From positions 22,253-86,252 of the forward strand of contig JAABSA010000015.1 in the NCBI GenBank assembly GCA_011390635.1: DNA of 64,000 bases, in the 5' to 3' direction. The translations under genes were made by a program, and so were the position numbers. This DNA comes from Desulfotignum sp. (GTDB taxonomy: Bacteria; Desulfobacterota; Desulfobacteria; Desulfobacterales; Desulfobacteraceae). Each line of letters starts with the position of its first letter. Within the stretch, counting starts at the first letter, position 1. Below are positions 9,701-18,445 of this stretch, in pieces. Below the pieces are notes generated by a model, which was given only the letters and a program-made list of their open reading frames with translations, was not told where the DNA came from and ran no database searches.

Positions 9701-10045
9701 AGGGGCATGTTGCTCATCGAGGCTGTCATTTCCGCCGGCGCCACACGGCTGCGGCCGGTATTGCTTACGGCGGTCACCACCATTTTAGGACTTTTGCCCA
9801 TGGTCACAGGGATTTCCTATGATTTTCATGTCATGGCAGTGTCCATGACCTCTGAATCCAGCCAATGGTGGAGGTCCATGGCCATCGTGGTTATTTTCGG
9901 TCTGATGATAGCCACCATTTTGACCCTGGTGGTGGTGCCCACCCTTTATGCGTTGATTGAAAATGCAAAAACCGCTTCAGGAAGAGGTTATGAACGGACC
10001 CGCCGTTTTTTTCTGGGGCCGCGGGCACAGGATGCGCCCAGGTGA
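6767..10045 (+). CDS. RND efflux pump inner-membrane permease (AcrB/HAE1 family)
   Basis: 1092 residues, slightly longer than AcrB (about 1050). The layout is typical: TM1 at residues 11-30, a first large periplasmic loop, TM2-6 (about 330-500), TM7 near 535, a second periplasmic loop, and TM8-12 (about 900-1070). The intramembrane segment FSLTLALGMLVDNAIVIIEN carries the Asp expected in proton relay, and the second half has the matching GVVVNNAIVLIDYTNRLRARG. It should export hydrophobic compounds in exchange for protons together with the adaptor just upstream. The gene starts inside the adaptor stop codon (ATGA). The substrate is unknown; the lack of Cys/Met-rich metal motifs argues mildly against a CusA-type metal pump. 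Confidence 0.93.
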   Translation: MIISDAAVKNRVSVMVLVVIIASIGFYSYMVLPRESTPDITIPYVFVRTEYRGVSASDIETAITIKIEKKLKGLDKVKNISSVSSQGLSQINIEFLPGTDIDDVLTRVKDKVDEAKNDLPTDLENDPLVYEVNFSDMPIVVYSLAGQVEPGLLKKIADDVKDDIEAVPGVLEVEITGGQNREIRVEVDTDKLAYYKIPITSLQQAVVSENQNTSGGAITLGHGRYQLKVPGEFETPEEILTLVVATHNGHPIYLKDVAKVVDGIQEETSRSRLNGVDSINISVKKRVGENIILISEKIDAVVAAAEKRFPKNTSVTKLMNNSKDIKAMVADLENNIISGLILVVAVLFVVLGIRNALLVGLAIPFSMFLSFAVLNALGITLNMVVLFSLTLALGMLVDNAIVIIENVFRYMQQGVPRVQAAMKATSEVAWPVIGSTLTTLAAFFPMIFWPGIMGEFMYYLPVTLIITLSSSLFVALIINPAMCAYFMGETRVKTNNTAAMDPGDVKGEEPVIITGIFLKTYAWILGQALKHKFTVLAASFVVMVFLFQIWMLKIGIEKPVEFFPAIDPRSVFVNIDVPEGADLEFIDKTVKQVEMAVSGSNAQDYQAAMALQNHETADGETFLAPSDINNIEHMYTRVVQNSGGSAVFDSNLPNHIGIQFLDFEDRKTSTKADLEEIRKRVSHIPGVKITVDEQEEGPPTGAPINIEISGENFATLSQIAKNIKKVVESVPHVTDVRDDYQGGLPSVQVVIDRQKTALFGLTTSAIGTALKIAYNGLDVSTYYEGDEEYDIVVRLAKSDRQAADILHKLMIPSPSGEIVPLTTLASIQYKGALGDIVRKNHQRVVTVKASVDETKITGSVARTQVMELLKDVDMPMGYTYRFTGEDQEQQEAQAFLSKAFVVALFLIFLILVTLFNSVVQPVIILTSVVLSLGGAFWGLAVISSPFGIIMTGVGIISLAGVVVNNAIVLIDYTNRLRARGMLLIEAVISAGATRLRPVLLTAVTTILGLLPMVTGISYDFHVMAVSMTSESSQWWRSMAIVVIFGLMIATILTLVVVPTLYALIENAKTASGRGYERTRRFFLGPRAQDAPR

Positions 10046-10081
10046 AAAAAAGTGCAAAGATAAACCGTTACGACGAAACCG

Positions 10082-11119
10082 TTAAGAGAACAAGGATTTG
10101 ATCCATCCCAGGATACCTTTTTTTCGGGGCTTAACAGGGTCAGGATGTCTTTTGTGCACCCGCATATCCACATCTGATGCCGGCCTGGCTGGCTTGGGTA
10201 ACTGGTTGGTGGTATCAATTCGGCCATCTACCCGGTCCTTCAGGGCGGTTATGGTTTCTTGTATCAACTGGGTCTGGATCTGGGGATCGGAAAGCTTCAC
10301 ACTGGGTTTTTGACCAAGAAATGTGTCGGCCAGGGCAAGATTTTGTCCATCTCCATTACTGCCGACATGGGTCAGTTCTGCCAGGGCGCAGGCGAACTGG
10401 GTCAGGGCAGCCATGAGAACAGAATCCGGCGGTGCCAGTTCCGGTATCTGGTGAAAGGCAACCCCTTCACAGATGTGCTCCGGAAGCTCCCAGGTTCTCA
10501 TGATGTTGGAAGCAACCATTGCACTGGTGGTTCCGAAAACCTTTTTTTCGATCTCAAAGAGGGGAATTTCCTGTTTTAGAGCGGTGTGAATACATCTGCT
10601 GAATTCCTTGGGAAGATATATCGCCAGCAGCAGTTTGCCCAGTCCGTGGAGCATCCCTGTGAGGTACAGGTCGCCGGGCAAAACACCCATGTCAAGATTG
10701 GGATGGCCCAGTCTTCGGTTGACAACCGCACACACCCAGGACCGACTCCAGAAGGCATCATAGGTCAGCCCTTCAATATCGGGAAATCTGGGCAGCAATT
10801 CCTGAAAAAAATGGAAGCAGGCGGAATTTACGGTTTCCGTGAGGCCGATGCGGGTGATGGCGGCCCTGAGGGAAACAATTTTTTCCGTTTCTCTGTAAAA
10901 AGGAGAATTGGCCAGCCGCAGGATCTTGGTGAAAAGACTGGGATCAGATTCCAGCAGTCTGACAAAATAAGGGACATCTATTCTGTCGATTGGCTGGCGG
11001 ACAATTTCCATGATTTTCTGTCCGTTGGCCGGGATCGGGGGAATGTCAATTCCGGATTGTAAAATTTCCTGGGCAATACTGTGGGCGATGGTTTTTTCCC
11101 GGGTCAGGTTGTTTTCCAT
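10082..11119 (-). CDS. HDOD domain protein
   Basis: 345 residues. The HDOD domain spans about residues 20-220 (IPPIPANGQKIMEIV near the start, then SLFTKILRLANSPFY, then LRAAITRIGL). HDOD proteins are degenerate relatives of HD phosphohydrolases that occur in signalling and motility control in Gram-negative bacteria and generally lack the full catalytic set. The C-terminal 100 residues are polar with a basic tail. No GGDEF, EAL or receiver domain is attached. Shine-Dalgarno AAGGATG precedes the ATG, and a promoter candidate lies at 11195-11223. It converges on the RND operon with 36 bases between stops. Confidence 0.85.
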   Translation of the reverse strand: MENNLTREKTIAHSIAQEILQSGIDIPPIPANGQKIMEIVRQPIDRIDVPYFVRLLESDPSLFTKILRLANSPFYRETEKIVSLRAAITRIGLTETVNSACFHFFQELLPRFPDIEGLTYDAFWSRSWVCAVVNRRLGHPNLDMGVLPGDLYLTGMLHGLGKLLLAIYLPKEFSRCIHTALKQEIPLFEIEKKVFGTTSAMVASNIMRTWELPEHICEGVAFHQIPELAPPDSVLMAALTQFACALAELTHVGSNGDGQNLALADTFLGQKPSVKLSDPQIQTQLIQETITALKDRVDGRIDTTNQLPKPARPASDVDMRVHKRHPDPVKPRKKGILGWIKSLFS

Positions 11120-11194
11120 GTATAGGCATCCTTATGTCTGGATTGTCAACAGTTAACAAACTGGTCATCATGAAAAATCAAAAAAACATGCCCA

Positions 11195-11223
11195 TTGTTA
11201 AACAAGTTTTCGCCTTTAGTCAA
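11195..11223 (-). promoter_or_regulatory. Sigma-70-like promoter for the HDOD gene
   Basis: On the minus strand, TTGACT (11223-11218), a 17-base spacer and TAACAA (11200-11195), about 76 bases upstream of the HDOD start codon. Confidence 0.4.
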
Positions 11224-11232
11224 ACCCCAAAA

Positions 11233-11346
11233 TGCAGCACTGGATATTTGCCATAAGCATCCCGGGTTTTTGATCGTTCTCTGCAGCACTCTATCCCGGG
11301 CTCCGCCCCTGGTGGTGCCCGGGATTCGGCCGGAAACCACCAGGGG
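11233..11346. repeat. Overlapping hairpins and direct repeats after the thiolase gene
   Basis: CCCCTGGTGGT (11306-11316) pairs perfectly with ACCACCAGGGG (11336-11346) over a 19-base loop. An alternative hairpin pairs ATCCCGGG (11293-11300) with CCCGGGAT (11318-11325); the two cannot form together. TGCAGCACT followed by ATCCCGGG also occurs twice (11233-11266 and 11282-11300). The 11-bp stem lies 10 bases past the thiolase stop on the minus strand and may end that operon, although no T tract follows. Confidence 0.65.
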
Positions 11347-11355
11347 CTGGTTGTA

Positions 11356-12606
11356 TTACAGCATTTCTATGGCGCAGGCCATGGCAACGCCGCCGCCGCC
11401 GCACAGGGTTGCCAAACCAAGGGTGTTGCCTCTTTTTTTCATGGCATGGATCAGGGTGACCATGATTCTGGCGCCGGTGGCACCGACGGGATGGCCCAGG
11501 CCGATGCCGGACCCGTTGATATTGGTGATTTCCCGTTTGAGTCCCAGTTCTTTTTCACACCCCAGATATTGGGCGGCAAAGGCCTCGTTCACTTCCACCA
11601 GTTCAAAATCGGGTATGGAAAGTCCGGATTTCTCCAACAGGCTTTTTACGGCCGGCACCGGGGACATACCCATGATGGTGGGATGGCAGGCCCCCATGCC
11701 CGAAGCCTTTATCCGGGCAATGGGTGTCAGCCCCAGCTCTTTGGCCTTGTCTGCCGACATGATAACCATGCCGGCAGACCCGTCATTGATGCCCGATGCA
11801 TTGCCGGCAGTGACAGTACCGGTTTTGGGGATAAAGGCCGGGGGCAGAGCAGCCAGCTTTTCCATGGTCATGCCCGGCCGGAAATGTTCGTCCTTGTCGA
11901 ACACCAGGGGGTCTTTTTTGCGCCGGGGCACCTGAATGGGAACGATTTCTTCGACAAAAGATCCATCCCCGGTGGCCCGTTCCGCATTGTTGTGGCTGCG
12001 CAGGGCCACTTCATCCATTTGTTCTCTGGTCAGTCCCAGGTGCTGGGCCACAAATTCTGCTGTGTGGCCCATGATATAGGGTTTGCCCATGAAATAGGAG
12101 GCCGGTGCCCGGGTTGTGTCCAGCGGTGTGGTCTCATCAAAGGGCAGAATATGGGAACCGCAGTGCAGCGCATGGATCATGGCATCCACAAACTGGGTAT
12201 CCTGGAGCCGGCACCCCCACCGGGCCTTGGGCACGGTATACGGGACCCGGGACATATGTTCCACACCGCCGGCCAGGATGACCTCCGCCATGCCTGCCTG
12301 GATCATGGCGGCACCCGAAAGCACGGCTTCCATGCCTGAGATACAAACCCGGTTTACCGTGGCTGCCGGAACGCTGTCCGGTATACCGGACATGAGGGCG
12401 GCCACCCGGGTGGTGTTGAGGGTATCGTGGTGTTCCACGCAGGTGCCGTACCGGACATCATCTATGGTACCGGGATCAATCCCGGCCCGTTTGATGGCTT
12501 CTTTCATGGTAACACTGGCAATGGCTGCCCCGTTCATATCTTTCAAGCTACCCCCGAAGGCGCCGATGGCGGTCCGGCAGGCAGATACAATAACGATGTC
12601 TTTCAT
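11356..12606 (-). CDS. Acetyl-CoA acetyltransferase / 3-ketoacyl-CoA thiolase
   Basis: 416 residues, a little over the usual 390-400. The acyl-accepting Cys is residue 88 in VNRVCISGMEA. The C-terminal signatures are NINGSGIGLGHPVGATG (His) and LCGGGGVAM (second Cys). It catalyses thiolytic cleavage of 3-ketoacyl-CoA or the reverse condensation of two acetyl-CoA. It is the last gene of a minus-strand operon with 3-hydroxyacyl-CoA dehydrogenase and acyl-CoA dehydrogenase, which points to beta-oxidation of fatty acids or butyrate. No enoyl-CoA hydratase gene is present here and one must lie elsewhere. Shine-Dalgarno AGGAAAA precedes the start. Chain-length preference cannot be read from the sequence. 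Confidence 0.92.
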   Translation of the reverse strand: MKDIVIVSACRTAIGAFGGSLKDMNGAAIASVTMKEAIKRAGIDPGTIDDVRYGTCVEHHDTLNTTRVAALMSGIPDSVPAATVNRVCISGMEAVLSGAAMIQAGMAEVILAGGVEHMSRVPYTVPKARWGCRLQDTQFVDAMIHALHCGSHILPFDETTPLDTTRAPASYFMGKPYIMGHTAEFVAQHLGLTREQMDEVALRSHNNAERATGDGSFVEEIVPIQVPRRKKDPLVFDKDEHFRPGMTMEKLAALPPAFIPKTGTVTAGNASGINDGSAGMVIMSADKAKELGLTPIARIKASGMGACHPTIMGMSPVPAVKSLLEKSGLSIPDFELVEVNEAFAAQYLGCEKELGLKREITNINGSGIGLGHPVGATGARIMVTLIHAMKKRGNTLGLATLCGGGGVAMACAIEML

Positions 12607-12694
12607 AATGTTTTCCTAAATTTTTGTTGCAGCAAGTTGTGATCAGGACCGGTTACGGACATTTTTGATCCCGGTTGGTTTCATGCTGGTCTGT

Positions 12695-14503
12695 TTATGA
12701 TCCAAAAGAGGCTTCCGCCATCTCAAGGGCGCTGGCATCACCGGTCTGGATAACCGCCATTTTGGCCTGGGCCACCGGCAGTACCGTGGTGATGAAAAAC
12801 CGGGCGCCCATAACCTGGCCCTGGTAAAACGCCACATCCTTTTTCTGGGGTTTATCTGCCAGTTTCTGCCGGGCTGTCACCGCACGCCACAGCAGCATCC
12901 ACCCCATGAGGGTATCACCGGTGACATCTAAAAACGGGTGGGCATGGGCAAAGGCGGCCAGGATGTTGTCGGATCCAAGATCCCCGGCAAGTTTGCCGGC
13001 TGTTTCTTTTAAATGATGCAGGGTGGTTTCCAGGATATCTGACAGCGGGGTGAGAAGGGACTCTTTTTTTGCTGCGGCAATGGTTTTTTCCACTTCTGCC
13101 ACAAGGTCCATGAATGCACCTCCGTTGTTGAGGCCCAGTTTTCTGCCGAGAAGATCCATGGCCTGGATACCGTTGGTGCCTTCATAGATCTGGGTGATCT
13201 TGCAGTCTCGAAGCAGCTGTTCCTGGGGATATTCCTTTGTGAAGCCATATCCGCCAAACACCTGGACGCCCAGGGAACACATGTCAAAGGCCCGGTCCGT
13301 GACATAGCCTTTGGCCACCGGGATGAGCACGTCAATAATGCCTTGGTAACGGGCCTTATCCGCGTCATTGCTGCTGACGGTCATGAGGTCTTCCAGGAAC
13401 CCCACATAAAACAGCAGGCTTCGCATGCCTTCTGAAAAGGTTTTCATGGTGAGCAGTATACGCCGGATATCCGGATGCTGGATGATGGGAACCCCGGGAG
13501 CACCTTTGGGTGCTGTCAAAGCCGGACCCTGGATACGTTCTCTGGCATAGTTGAGGGCATTGAGATAGGATGCGCCGGCACAGGCAAACCCCTGCATGCC
13601 CACATGGAGCCGGGCTTCGTTCATCATCACAAACATGGCCCGCATGCCCTTGTTCTCAGCCCCCAGCAGTGTGCCACGGCACCCACCTTTTCCGCCCAGT
13701 GCCATGGAACAGGTGGGGCTGCCGTGGATGCCCATTTTTTCTTCAATTCCCGTGCATATAACATCATTGAAATCGCCCATGGTGCCGTCGTCGTTCACCC
13801 AAAATTTGGGCACCAGAAACAAGGAAATCCCGGCTGTTCCGGCAGGAGCGCCCTCTATTCTGGCCAGTACCGGGTGGATGATGTTTTCCACCAGATCGTT
13901 TTCCCCGGAAGATATGAAAATCTTGTTGCCGAAAATAGAATAGGTGCCGTCATCGTTTTTCACGGCCCGGGTGGTCAAAGCCCCCACATCTGATCCTGCG
14001 TCCGGTTCGGTCAGCAGCATGGAACCGCCCCATTTGCCGGTGTACATGTTTTTCAGATACAGATTTTTCTGCTTGTCCGTGCCAAACCGTTCCACCAGTT
14101 TGCCTGCACCGTGGATCAGAATATTGTGGAGCATAAAGGGAAAATTGGCTCCGTTGAAATAGTTGTTGGCTGCCAGGGCCACGGTGGCAGGCATGCCCTG
14201 CCCGCCCCATCGGGGATCATCACACATGGCGATCCATTCCCCTTTTCGGAACAGGTCATAGGCCCGGTGAAAGGCTTTGGGTACCAGCACCTTACCGTTG
14301 TCAAAGGTGCAGCCTTCTTCATCTGCTTCCCGCAGGTATGGCAGCAGCTCCTTGCGTGCCAGGTTCCGGGCTTCGGATACGATAAGATCAATGGTTTTTT
14401 TATTGAATTCCCCAAAGGTGTCATGTTCGCTCAACTGCTGAACATCAAGCTGTTCATGGAGCACGAAGTCCACATCTCTGCGGTCTGCAACGGTCTGTGC
14501 CAT
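12695..14503 (-). CDS. Acyl-CoA dehydrogenase (long, ~600-residue type)
   Basis: 602 residues, longer than the 380-residue short/medium-chain enzymes and matching the FadE-like class with an extra C-terminal domain. FAD-binding segments include MLLTEPDAGSDVGALTTRAV (about residue 160). The catalytic base is expected at Glu441 in IYEGTNGIQAMDLLGRK. The C-terminal ~130 residues form the additional helical domain of this class. It oxidises acyl-CoA to trans-2-enoyl-CoA and passes electrons to ETF, which is not encoded in this window. It sits between the hydroxyacyl-CoA dehydrogenase gene (14 bases upstream) and the thiolase gene (88 bases downstream), all on one strand. Confidence 0.93.
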   Translation of the reverse strand: MAQTVADRRDVDFVLHEQLDVQQLSEHDTFGEFNKKTIDLIVSEARNLARKELLPYLREADEEGCTFDNGKVLVPKAFHRAYDLFRKGEWIAMCDDPRWGGQGMPATVALAANNYFNGANFPFMLHNILIHGAGKLVERFGTDKQKNLYLKNMYTGKWGGSMLLTEPDAGSDVGALTTRAVKNDDGTYSIFGNKIFISSGENDLVENIIHPVLARIEGAPAGTAGISLFLVPKFWVNDDGTMGDFNDVICTGIEEKMGIHGSPTCSMALGGKGGCRGTLLGAENKGMRAMFVMMNEARLHVGMQGFACAGASYLNALNYARERIQGPALTAPKGAPGVPIIQHPDIRRILLTMKTFSEGMRSLLFYVGFLEDLMTVSSNDADKARYQGIIDVLIPVAKGYVTDRAFDMCSLGVQVFGGYGFTKEYPQEQLLRDCKITQIYEGTNGIQAMDLLGRKLGLNNGGAFMDLVAEVEKTIAAAKKESLLTPLSDILETTLHHLKETAGKLAGDLGSDNILAAFAHAHPFLDVTGDTLMGWMLLWRAVTARQKLADKPQKKDVAFYQGQVMGARFFITTVLPVAQAKMAVIQTGDASALEMAEASFGS

Positions 14504-14517
14504 GGAAGTTTCCTCAT

Positions 14518-15375
14518 TTATTTGGTGTAATCGTAAAAACCCTTGCCGCTCTTGCGGCCAAGGTACCCGGCCCGGACCATTTTTCGCAGCAGCGGGGCGG
14601 GCCGGTATTTGTCTTCCCCGATTTCTCTGTGAAATCCCTCCAGCACAAAGAGAATGGTATCCAGGCCAACCATGTCAGCCAGGGCCAAAGGTCCGATGGG
14701 GTGATTGGCACCCAGCATCATGGATTTGTCAATGTCTTCGGCAGAGGCAACCCCGTCTGCCAGAACAAAGATTGCTTCATTGATCATGGGACACAGGATC
14801 CGGTTCACGGCAAATCCCGGGGCTTCCTTCACTTCAATGGGGGTTTTGGCAATCTTTTCCACAAACTCCCAGGCCATGTTCAGGGTGTCGTCGGATGTGG
14901 TGAACCCCCGGATCAGTTCCACCAGTTTCATCACCGGTACCGGGTTGAAAAAATGCATGCCGATGACCTTGTCCGCCCGCTGGGTCACCGAGGCCATTTC
15001 CGTGATGGACAACCCGGACGTGTTGGTGGCCAGCAGGGTGTCTTTTTTGCAGATATTGTCCAGGTCCTGGAACACCTGTTTTTTGATGTCCATGACCTCG
15101 ATGATGGCTTCGATCACCAGGTCCGCCTCTGATGCTGCCAGGTTCAGATCGGTGGTGCCGGTGATCCGGTTAAAAACCGCATCTGCTTCGGCCTGATCCA
15201 TTTTCCCCTTGGACACGGCCCGGTCCAGGTTGGATTTGATGGTGGACAGGCCGTTTTTCACAAACCGGTCTTCCATGTCCCGGATAAATACCTGGAAACC
15301 GGCCCGGGCGGAAATCTGGGCAATGCCCGCACCCATGATGCCGGCCCCCAGAACGCAGATTTTTTTTATTTCCAT
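14518..15375 (-). CDS. 3-hydroxyacyl-CoA (3-hydroxybutyryl-CoA) dehydrogenase
   Basis: 285 residues, the usual size of the monofunctional enzyme. The NAD-binding [11 protein letters not shown] lies at residues 9-19; [13 protein letters not shown] and the catalytic His region [14 protein letters not shown] follow near residue 135. The C-terminal half is the helical 3HCDH domain, ending [11 protein letters not shown]. It interconverts (S)-3-hydroxyacyl-CoA and 3-ketoacyl-CoA. The start at 15375 is preferred over the ATG 15 bases upstream because AAGGAG lies 7 bases before it and the upstream ATG sits within the ribosome binding site. First gene of the beta-oxidation operon, divergent from a sigma-54 activator gene. 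Confidence 0.93.
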   Translation of the reverse strand: MEIKKICVLGAGIMGAGIAQISARAGFQVFIRDMEDRFVKNGLSTIKSNLDRAVSKGKMDQAEADAVFNRITGTTDLNLAASEADLVIEAIIEVMDIKKQVFQDLDNICKKDTLLATNTSGLSITEMASVTQRADKVIGMHFFNPVPVMKLVELIRGFTTSDDTLNMAWEFVEKIAKTPIEVKEAPGFAVNRILCPMINEAIFVLADGVASAEDIDKSMMLGANHPIGPLALADMVGLDTILFVLEGFHREIGEDKYRPAPLLRKMVRAGYLGRKSGKGFYDYTK

Positions 15376-15525
15376 TGCATACTCCTTCATTTGGTTATGT
15401 GTTTGCTGATCTATTGCTCAAGGTAATAGCATGAATCATGCCCGAAGTAAAATTTCTTTTATTTCAATAAGTTGTGGTTGCATGCGTGTTGGTGCTGCTG
15501 TCTTTCTGTTCCATGGCATAGAAAC

Positions 15526-15566
15526 AACTGTTCTATTATATAGTTTTGCGGTAAACTGTTATATAG
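15526..15566. promoter_or_regulatory. Direct repeats in the divergent control region
   Basis: AACTGTT followed by an AT-rich run ending ATATAG occurs at 15526-15547 and again at 15554-15566, between the beta-oxidation operon and the sigma-54 activator gene. The spacing of the AACTGTT halves is 28 bases. This is a candidate operator; no canonical -24/-12 element was found beside it. Confidence 0.3.
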
Positions 15567-15599
15567 AGCAGAAAAATAGAACGCAGGGAGAAAAATGTC

Positions 15600-17216
15600 A
15601 TGACCCATGTTCGATCAAACCTATCAGATGCCCCCGTGTCTCGGGTGGATGAAAAAGATTTTTTCAAAGAAGCCACCCTGAAGCTGTGCTCCAGCCTGGA
15701 TCTTGAGCGGGCTCTCCACCAGTGTCTGCTGTATGTGAGGCGGTTCATGCCCGCCGGTCAGATGGGATTTCAGATCTATCATCCAGATACCGGTGTGGTG
15801 GAAATGGTGGCTCATGCCACCTCCCGGTCCGGCAGAGCGGTTTCCACAAAAATTGCCTTGTCCCGGGCAGGGCGCCGTCAGGTGGAACATAACCGTCTGG
15901 AAAGAATCCGCCTCATTGACCGTCTGGGAGATGACCCGGTGACCGGCCCGGTGGCGGACCGGCTCAAAGCCTGGGATTTGTCTGCCGTGGTAATGGACCT
16001 GGTGCTGGAAAAAACCATGCTGGGTATTTTCAGCGTATTCAATGACGGGCATCATAAATTTACCCCACCCCAGGTTCATCTGCTCAGCCTTTTGGCCAAG
16101 CCCTGTGCCATTGCCTTGACAAACAGCCTCCGGTTTCGGGAATTGAAAAACCTCAAGGAACTTCTGGTGGATGACAACCGGTATTTCCAGGATGAACTGC
16201 ACCGGATGACAGGAGAAAAGGTTGTGGGTGCAGGTAAGGGTCTGGGGCATGTTATGGAAATGGTCCGCCAGGTGGCGCCCCTGGAAAGCCCGGTACTGCT
16301 GCTGGGAGAAACCGGTACCGGCAAAGAGGTGATCGCCAATGCCATCCACAACCTGTCTTTGCGCAAGGGCGGGCCCTTTATCCGGGTCAACTGCGGGGCT
16401 ATCCCCGGATCCCTGCTGGACAGTGAATTGTTCGGGTATGAAAAAGGCGCGTTCACAGGAGCGGTATCCCGAAAAAGGGGCCGCATTGAGCGGGCCCAGG
16501 GCGGGACACTGTTTCTGGATGAAATCGGGGAACTGCCGGCAGAAGCCCAGGTTAGGCTGCTGCGGGTTCTCCAGGAAAAGGAAATTGACCGGGTGGGCGG
16601 CAGTGAAACAATAGGGGTGAATATCAGGATTATTGCGGCCACCCACCGGGATCTGGAAAAAATGATGGCCGCAAAGATGTTCCGGGCGGATCTGTATTTT
16701 CGATTGCAGGTATTTCCCATCCTGATTCCACCCTTGCGGGACCGCAAAACCGACATTCCGGATCTGGTCCGGTATTTTATTGTAAAAAAATCCAGGGAAA
16801 TGAAGCGCCACCAGATACCGGAACTGTCCAAAGATGCCATGAAACGTCTTTTGACCTATCATTGGCCGGGCAATATCAGGGAACTGGAAAATGCAGTGGA
16901 GCGATCTTTGATTCTGGACCGCACCGGCTGTCTCAATTTTTTGGAAATCGGACTGGCTTCGGAACAAACATCACGAATGCCGCCCACTGATTTTTTTTCC
17001 AGGACCGGGATACAGGCTTTGGACCAGGTTATGGCCGATCATATACGAAAAGTTCTGGAACAATGCAACGGAAGGGTGGAGGGTGAAAAAGGGGCAGCCA
17101 GGATACTTGAGATCCATCCGTCAACCCTGCGCAAGCGGATGAAAAAATTGCACATTCCTTTTGGCCGGAAAATAAGATACAATGACATGATCCAAAAAAC
17201 CGGAGGTGAATTATGA
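15600..17216 (+). CDS. GAF-domain sigma-54-dependent transcriptional activator (NtrC family)
   Basis: 538 residues. A GAF-type sensory domain spans about residues 25-180. The AAA+ domain (about 210-440) has Walker A LGETGTGKEV, the sigma-54-contacting GAFTGA loop, and Walker B TLFLDEIGELP. A Fis-type helix-turn-helix ends the protein (about 490-530; ILEIHPSTLRKRMKKLHIPF). It is expected to bind an upstream activator site and drive sigma-54 RNA polymerase open-complex formation in response to a small ligand. Being divergent to the beta-oxidation operon, it is the natural candidate to control it, with an acyl-CoA or fatty acid as possible ligand (inference). Its stop overlaps the next small gene by ATGA. 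Confidence 0.92.
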   Translation: MTHVRSNLSDAPVSRVDEKDFFKEATLKLCSSLDLERALHQCLLYVRRFMPAGQMGFQIYHPDTGVVEMVAHATSRSGRAVSTKIALSRAGRRQVEHNRLERIRLIDRLGDDPVTGPVADRLKAWDLSAVVMDLVLEKTMLGIFSVFNDGHHKFTPPQVHLLSLLAKPCAIALTNSLRFRELKNLKELLVDDNRYFQDELHRMTGEKVVGAGKGLGHVMEMVRQVAPLESPVLLLGETGTGKEVIANAIHNLSLRKGGPFIRVNCGAIPGSLLDSELFGYEKGAFTGAVSRKRGRIERAQGGTLFLDEIGELPAEAQVRLLRVLQEKEIDRVGGSETIGVNIRIIAATHRDLEKMMAAKMFRADLYFRLQVFPILIPPLRDRKTDIPDLVRYFIVKKSREMKRHQIPELSKDAMKRLLTYHWPGNIRELENAVERSLILDRTGCLNFLEIGLASEQTSRMPPTDFFSRTGIQALDQVMADHIRKVLEQCNGRVEGEKGAARILEIHPSTLRKRMKKLHIPFGRKIRYNDMIQKTGGEL

Positions 17217-17479
17217 AATGCATCCAGGCGGATTATGATGACGCAGCACAAACATTTTCTGTACAGAAAAATGCAAAAGAAGAAGACTGGGTGGCGGTGT
17301 GCCGCAGGTTTAACGATGATGTGGAGCGCATCTGTGATGTGTCGGATATGAATGGCTATACAGGTGTCTATGCCTGTTATGATGAGACCGATACCAAAGT
17401 GTATTATCTGGTCCAGGAGGACAAGGCGTTGTTTCGTATGAAACGCAGACATTTTTTTGACAAGATTGGCCTGACATGA
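17213..17479 (+). CDS. Small hypothetical protein coupled to the sigma-54 activator
   Basis: 88 residues, not recognised. Soluble, acidic in the first half with several aromatic residues and three Cys (residues 3, 30 and 55) that do not form a known metal motif; no signal peptide or membrane segment. It starts within the stop codon of the activator gene (ATGA) and has GGAGGTG just upstream, so it is very probably translated and coupled. It may modulate the activator or act in the same pathway; nothing in the sequence settles this. Confidence 0.65.
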   Translation: MKCIQADYDDAAQTFSVQKNAKEEDWVAVCRRFNDDVERICDVSDMNGYTGVYACYDETDTKVYYLVQEDKALFRMKRRHFFDKIGLT

Positions 17480-17718
17480 CTGCCGGTCCGGTCTTATACC
17501 TGCCCATGGCAGCCTGACCACCAATATAGCGGCTCTGTTACACCTGCCCTGATGTTTAGGACGCTTTTGTTCCGATGGGTATGGTTTTTCAGACATCAGA
17601 TGTCCTATATTCTTTGCTCTTAGCGCAAACACCCTCAGCCGGCTGTTGTTTTAGCTTTGGTATGGTTTATGCTCAGGTAGAAGAAAAAGTATATACCCAT
17701 AACCCAAAGAGGTGGAAA

Positions 17719-18057
17719 ATGAACTGGAAATTCTGGCAAAAAGAGGGTTCTGCACGCCTGCCCAAGCCCAAAGAATTGTCATCAGACCTGGGAAAATACC
17801 TTGTGGTGAATCTGTCATATGACCCGGACTGGGTCTGGCAGCTCAAAGTCGTGATGGATCTGCCCAAAGAAGGAACTGCTGAATTTCGTATTTATGATCC
17901 TGCCATGGCTGCAATCCACGGCAAGAGCATTACAGATTATAAAGCATTGGACGGGCAGCAAGGCCTTGTTCTTTTTGATGGCTGGTACCGGAAAGAATCC
18001 CGGGAATTTAAGATAAATGATTATTATCAGGCCATGAAAACCGAACAGGCGGTGTGA
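17719..18057 (+). CDS. Hypothetical protein
   Basis: 112 residues, not recognised. The start at 17719 is chosen because AGAGGTGG lies 5-8 bases before it and the predicted protein becomes compact; the open frame extends further upstream, but there the sequence reads like non-coding DNA. Features are a basic tryptophan-containing N terminus, then a beta-rich region with DPDWVWQLKVV and FDGWYRKESREFKI. No signal peptide or membrane helix. It stands alone between the activator pair and the glutamate synthase control region. Confidence 0.6.
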   Translation: MNWKFWQKEGSARLPKPKELSSDLGKYLVVNLSYDPDWVWQLKVVMDLPKEGTAEFRIYDPAMAAIHGKSITDYKALDGQQGLVLFDGWYRKESREFKINDYYQAMKTEQAV

Positions 18058-18369
18058 ATCCCCGGCTTTTTGGATGCAGCCCATAACAGACACAAGCGGT
18101 ATCAGTAACCAGGCACCTGTATGGGGTAAGACCGGCCGTGTACCTCAGTTTTAAGCGCTCATGAGAGGATGGCTGGACAAATGCGCTGTGTGACCGGGCC
18201 CGGGCGATTTACAGGCACCAGGCTTTTTTCCCATATTAAGGAATTAAATTGTGATTTATGGCATAGTATCCAAATATTATGCGGATAAATTTGTTTTTTA
18301 ATAATGTTTATTCTGATTTTTTATTCTTTTTAAAAATTCTTTCAGTATTTTATAAATGCTTAATTTTAA

Positions 18370-18406
18370 ACAGGGATATGGACATGTTTCCTTTCCAAAT
18401 CCCTGT
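18370..18406. promoter_or_regulatory. Inverted repeat upstream of the glutamate synthase promoter
   Basis: ACAGGGATATGG (18370-18381) pairs with CCAAATCCCTGT (18395-18406): 11 of 12 positions match, with one A-A mismatch and a 13-base loop. It lies 39 bases before the -35 hexamer, a position suitable for an activator or repressor site. Confidence 0.45.
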
Positions 18407-18445
18407 GGTCTGCCTGTGTAACTCCCTGAAAAACAAATATAATGA

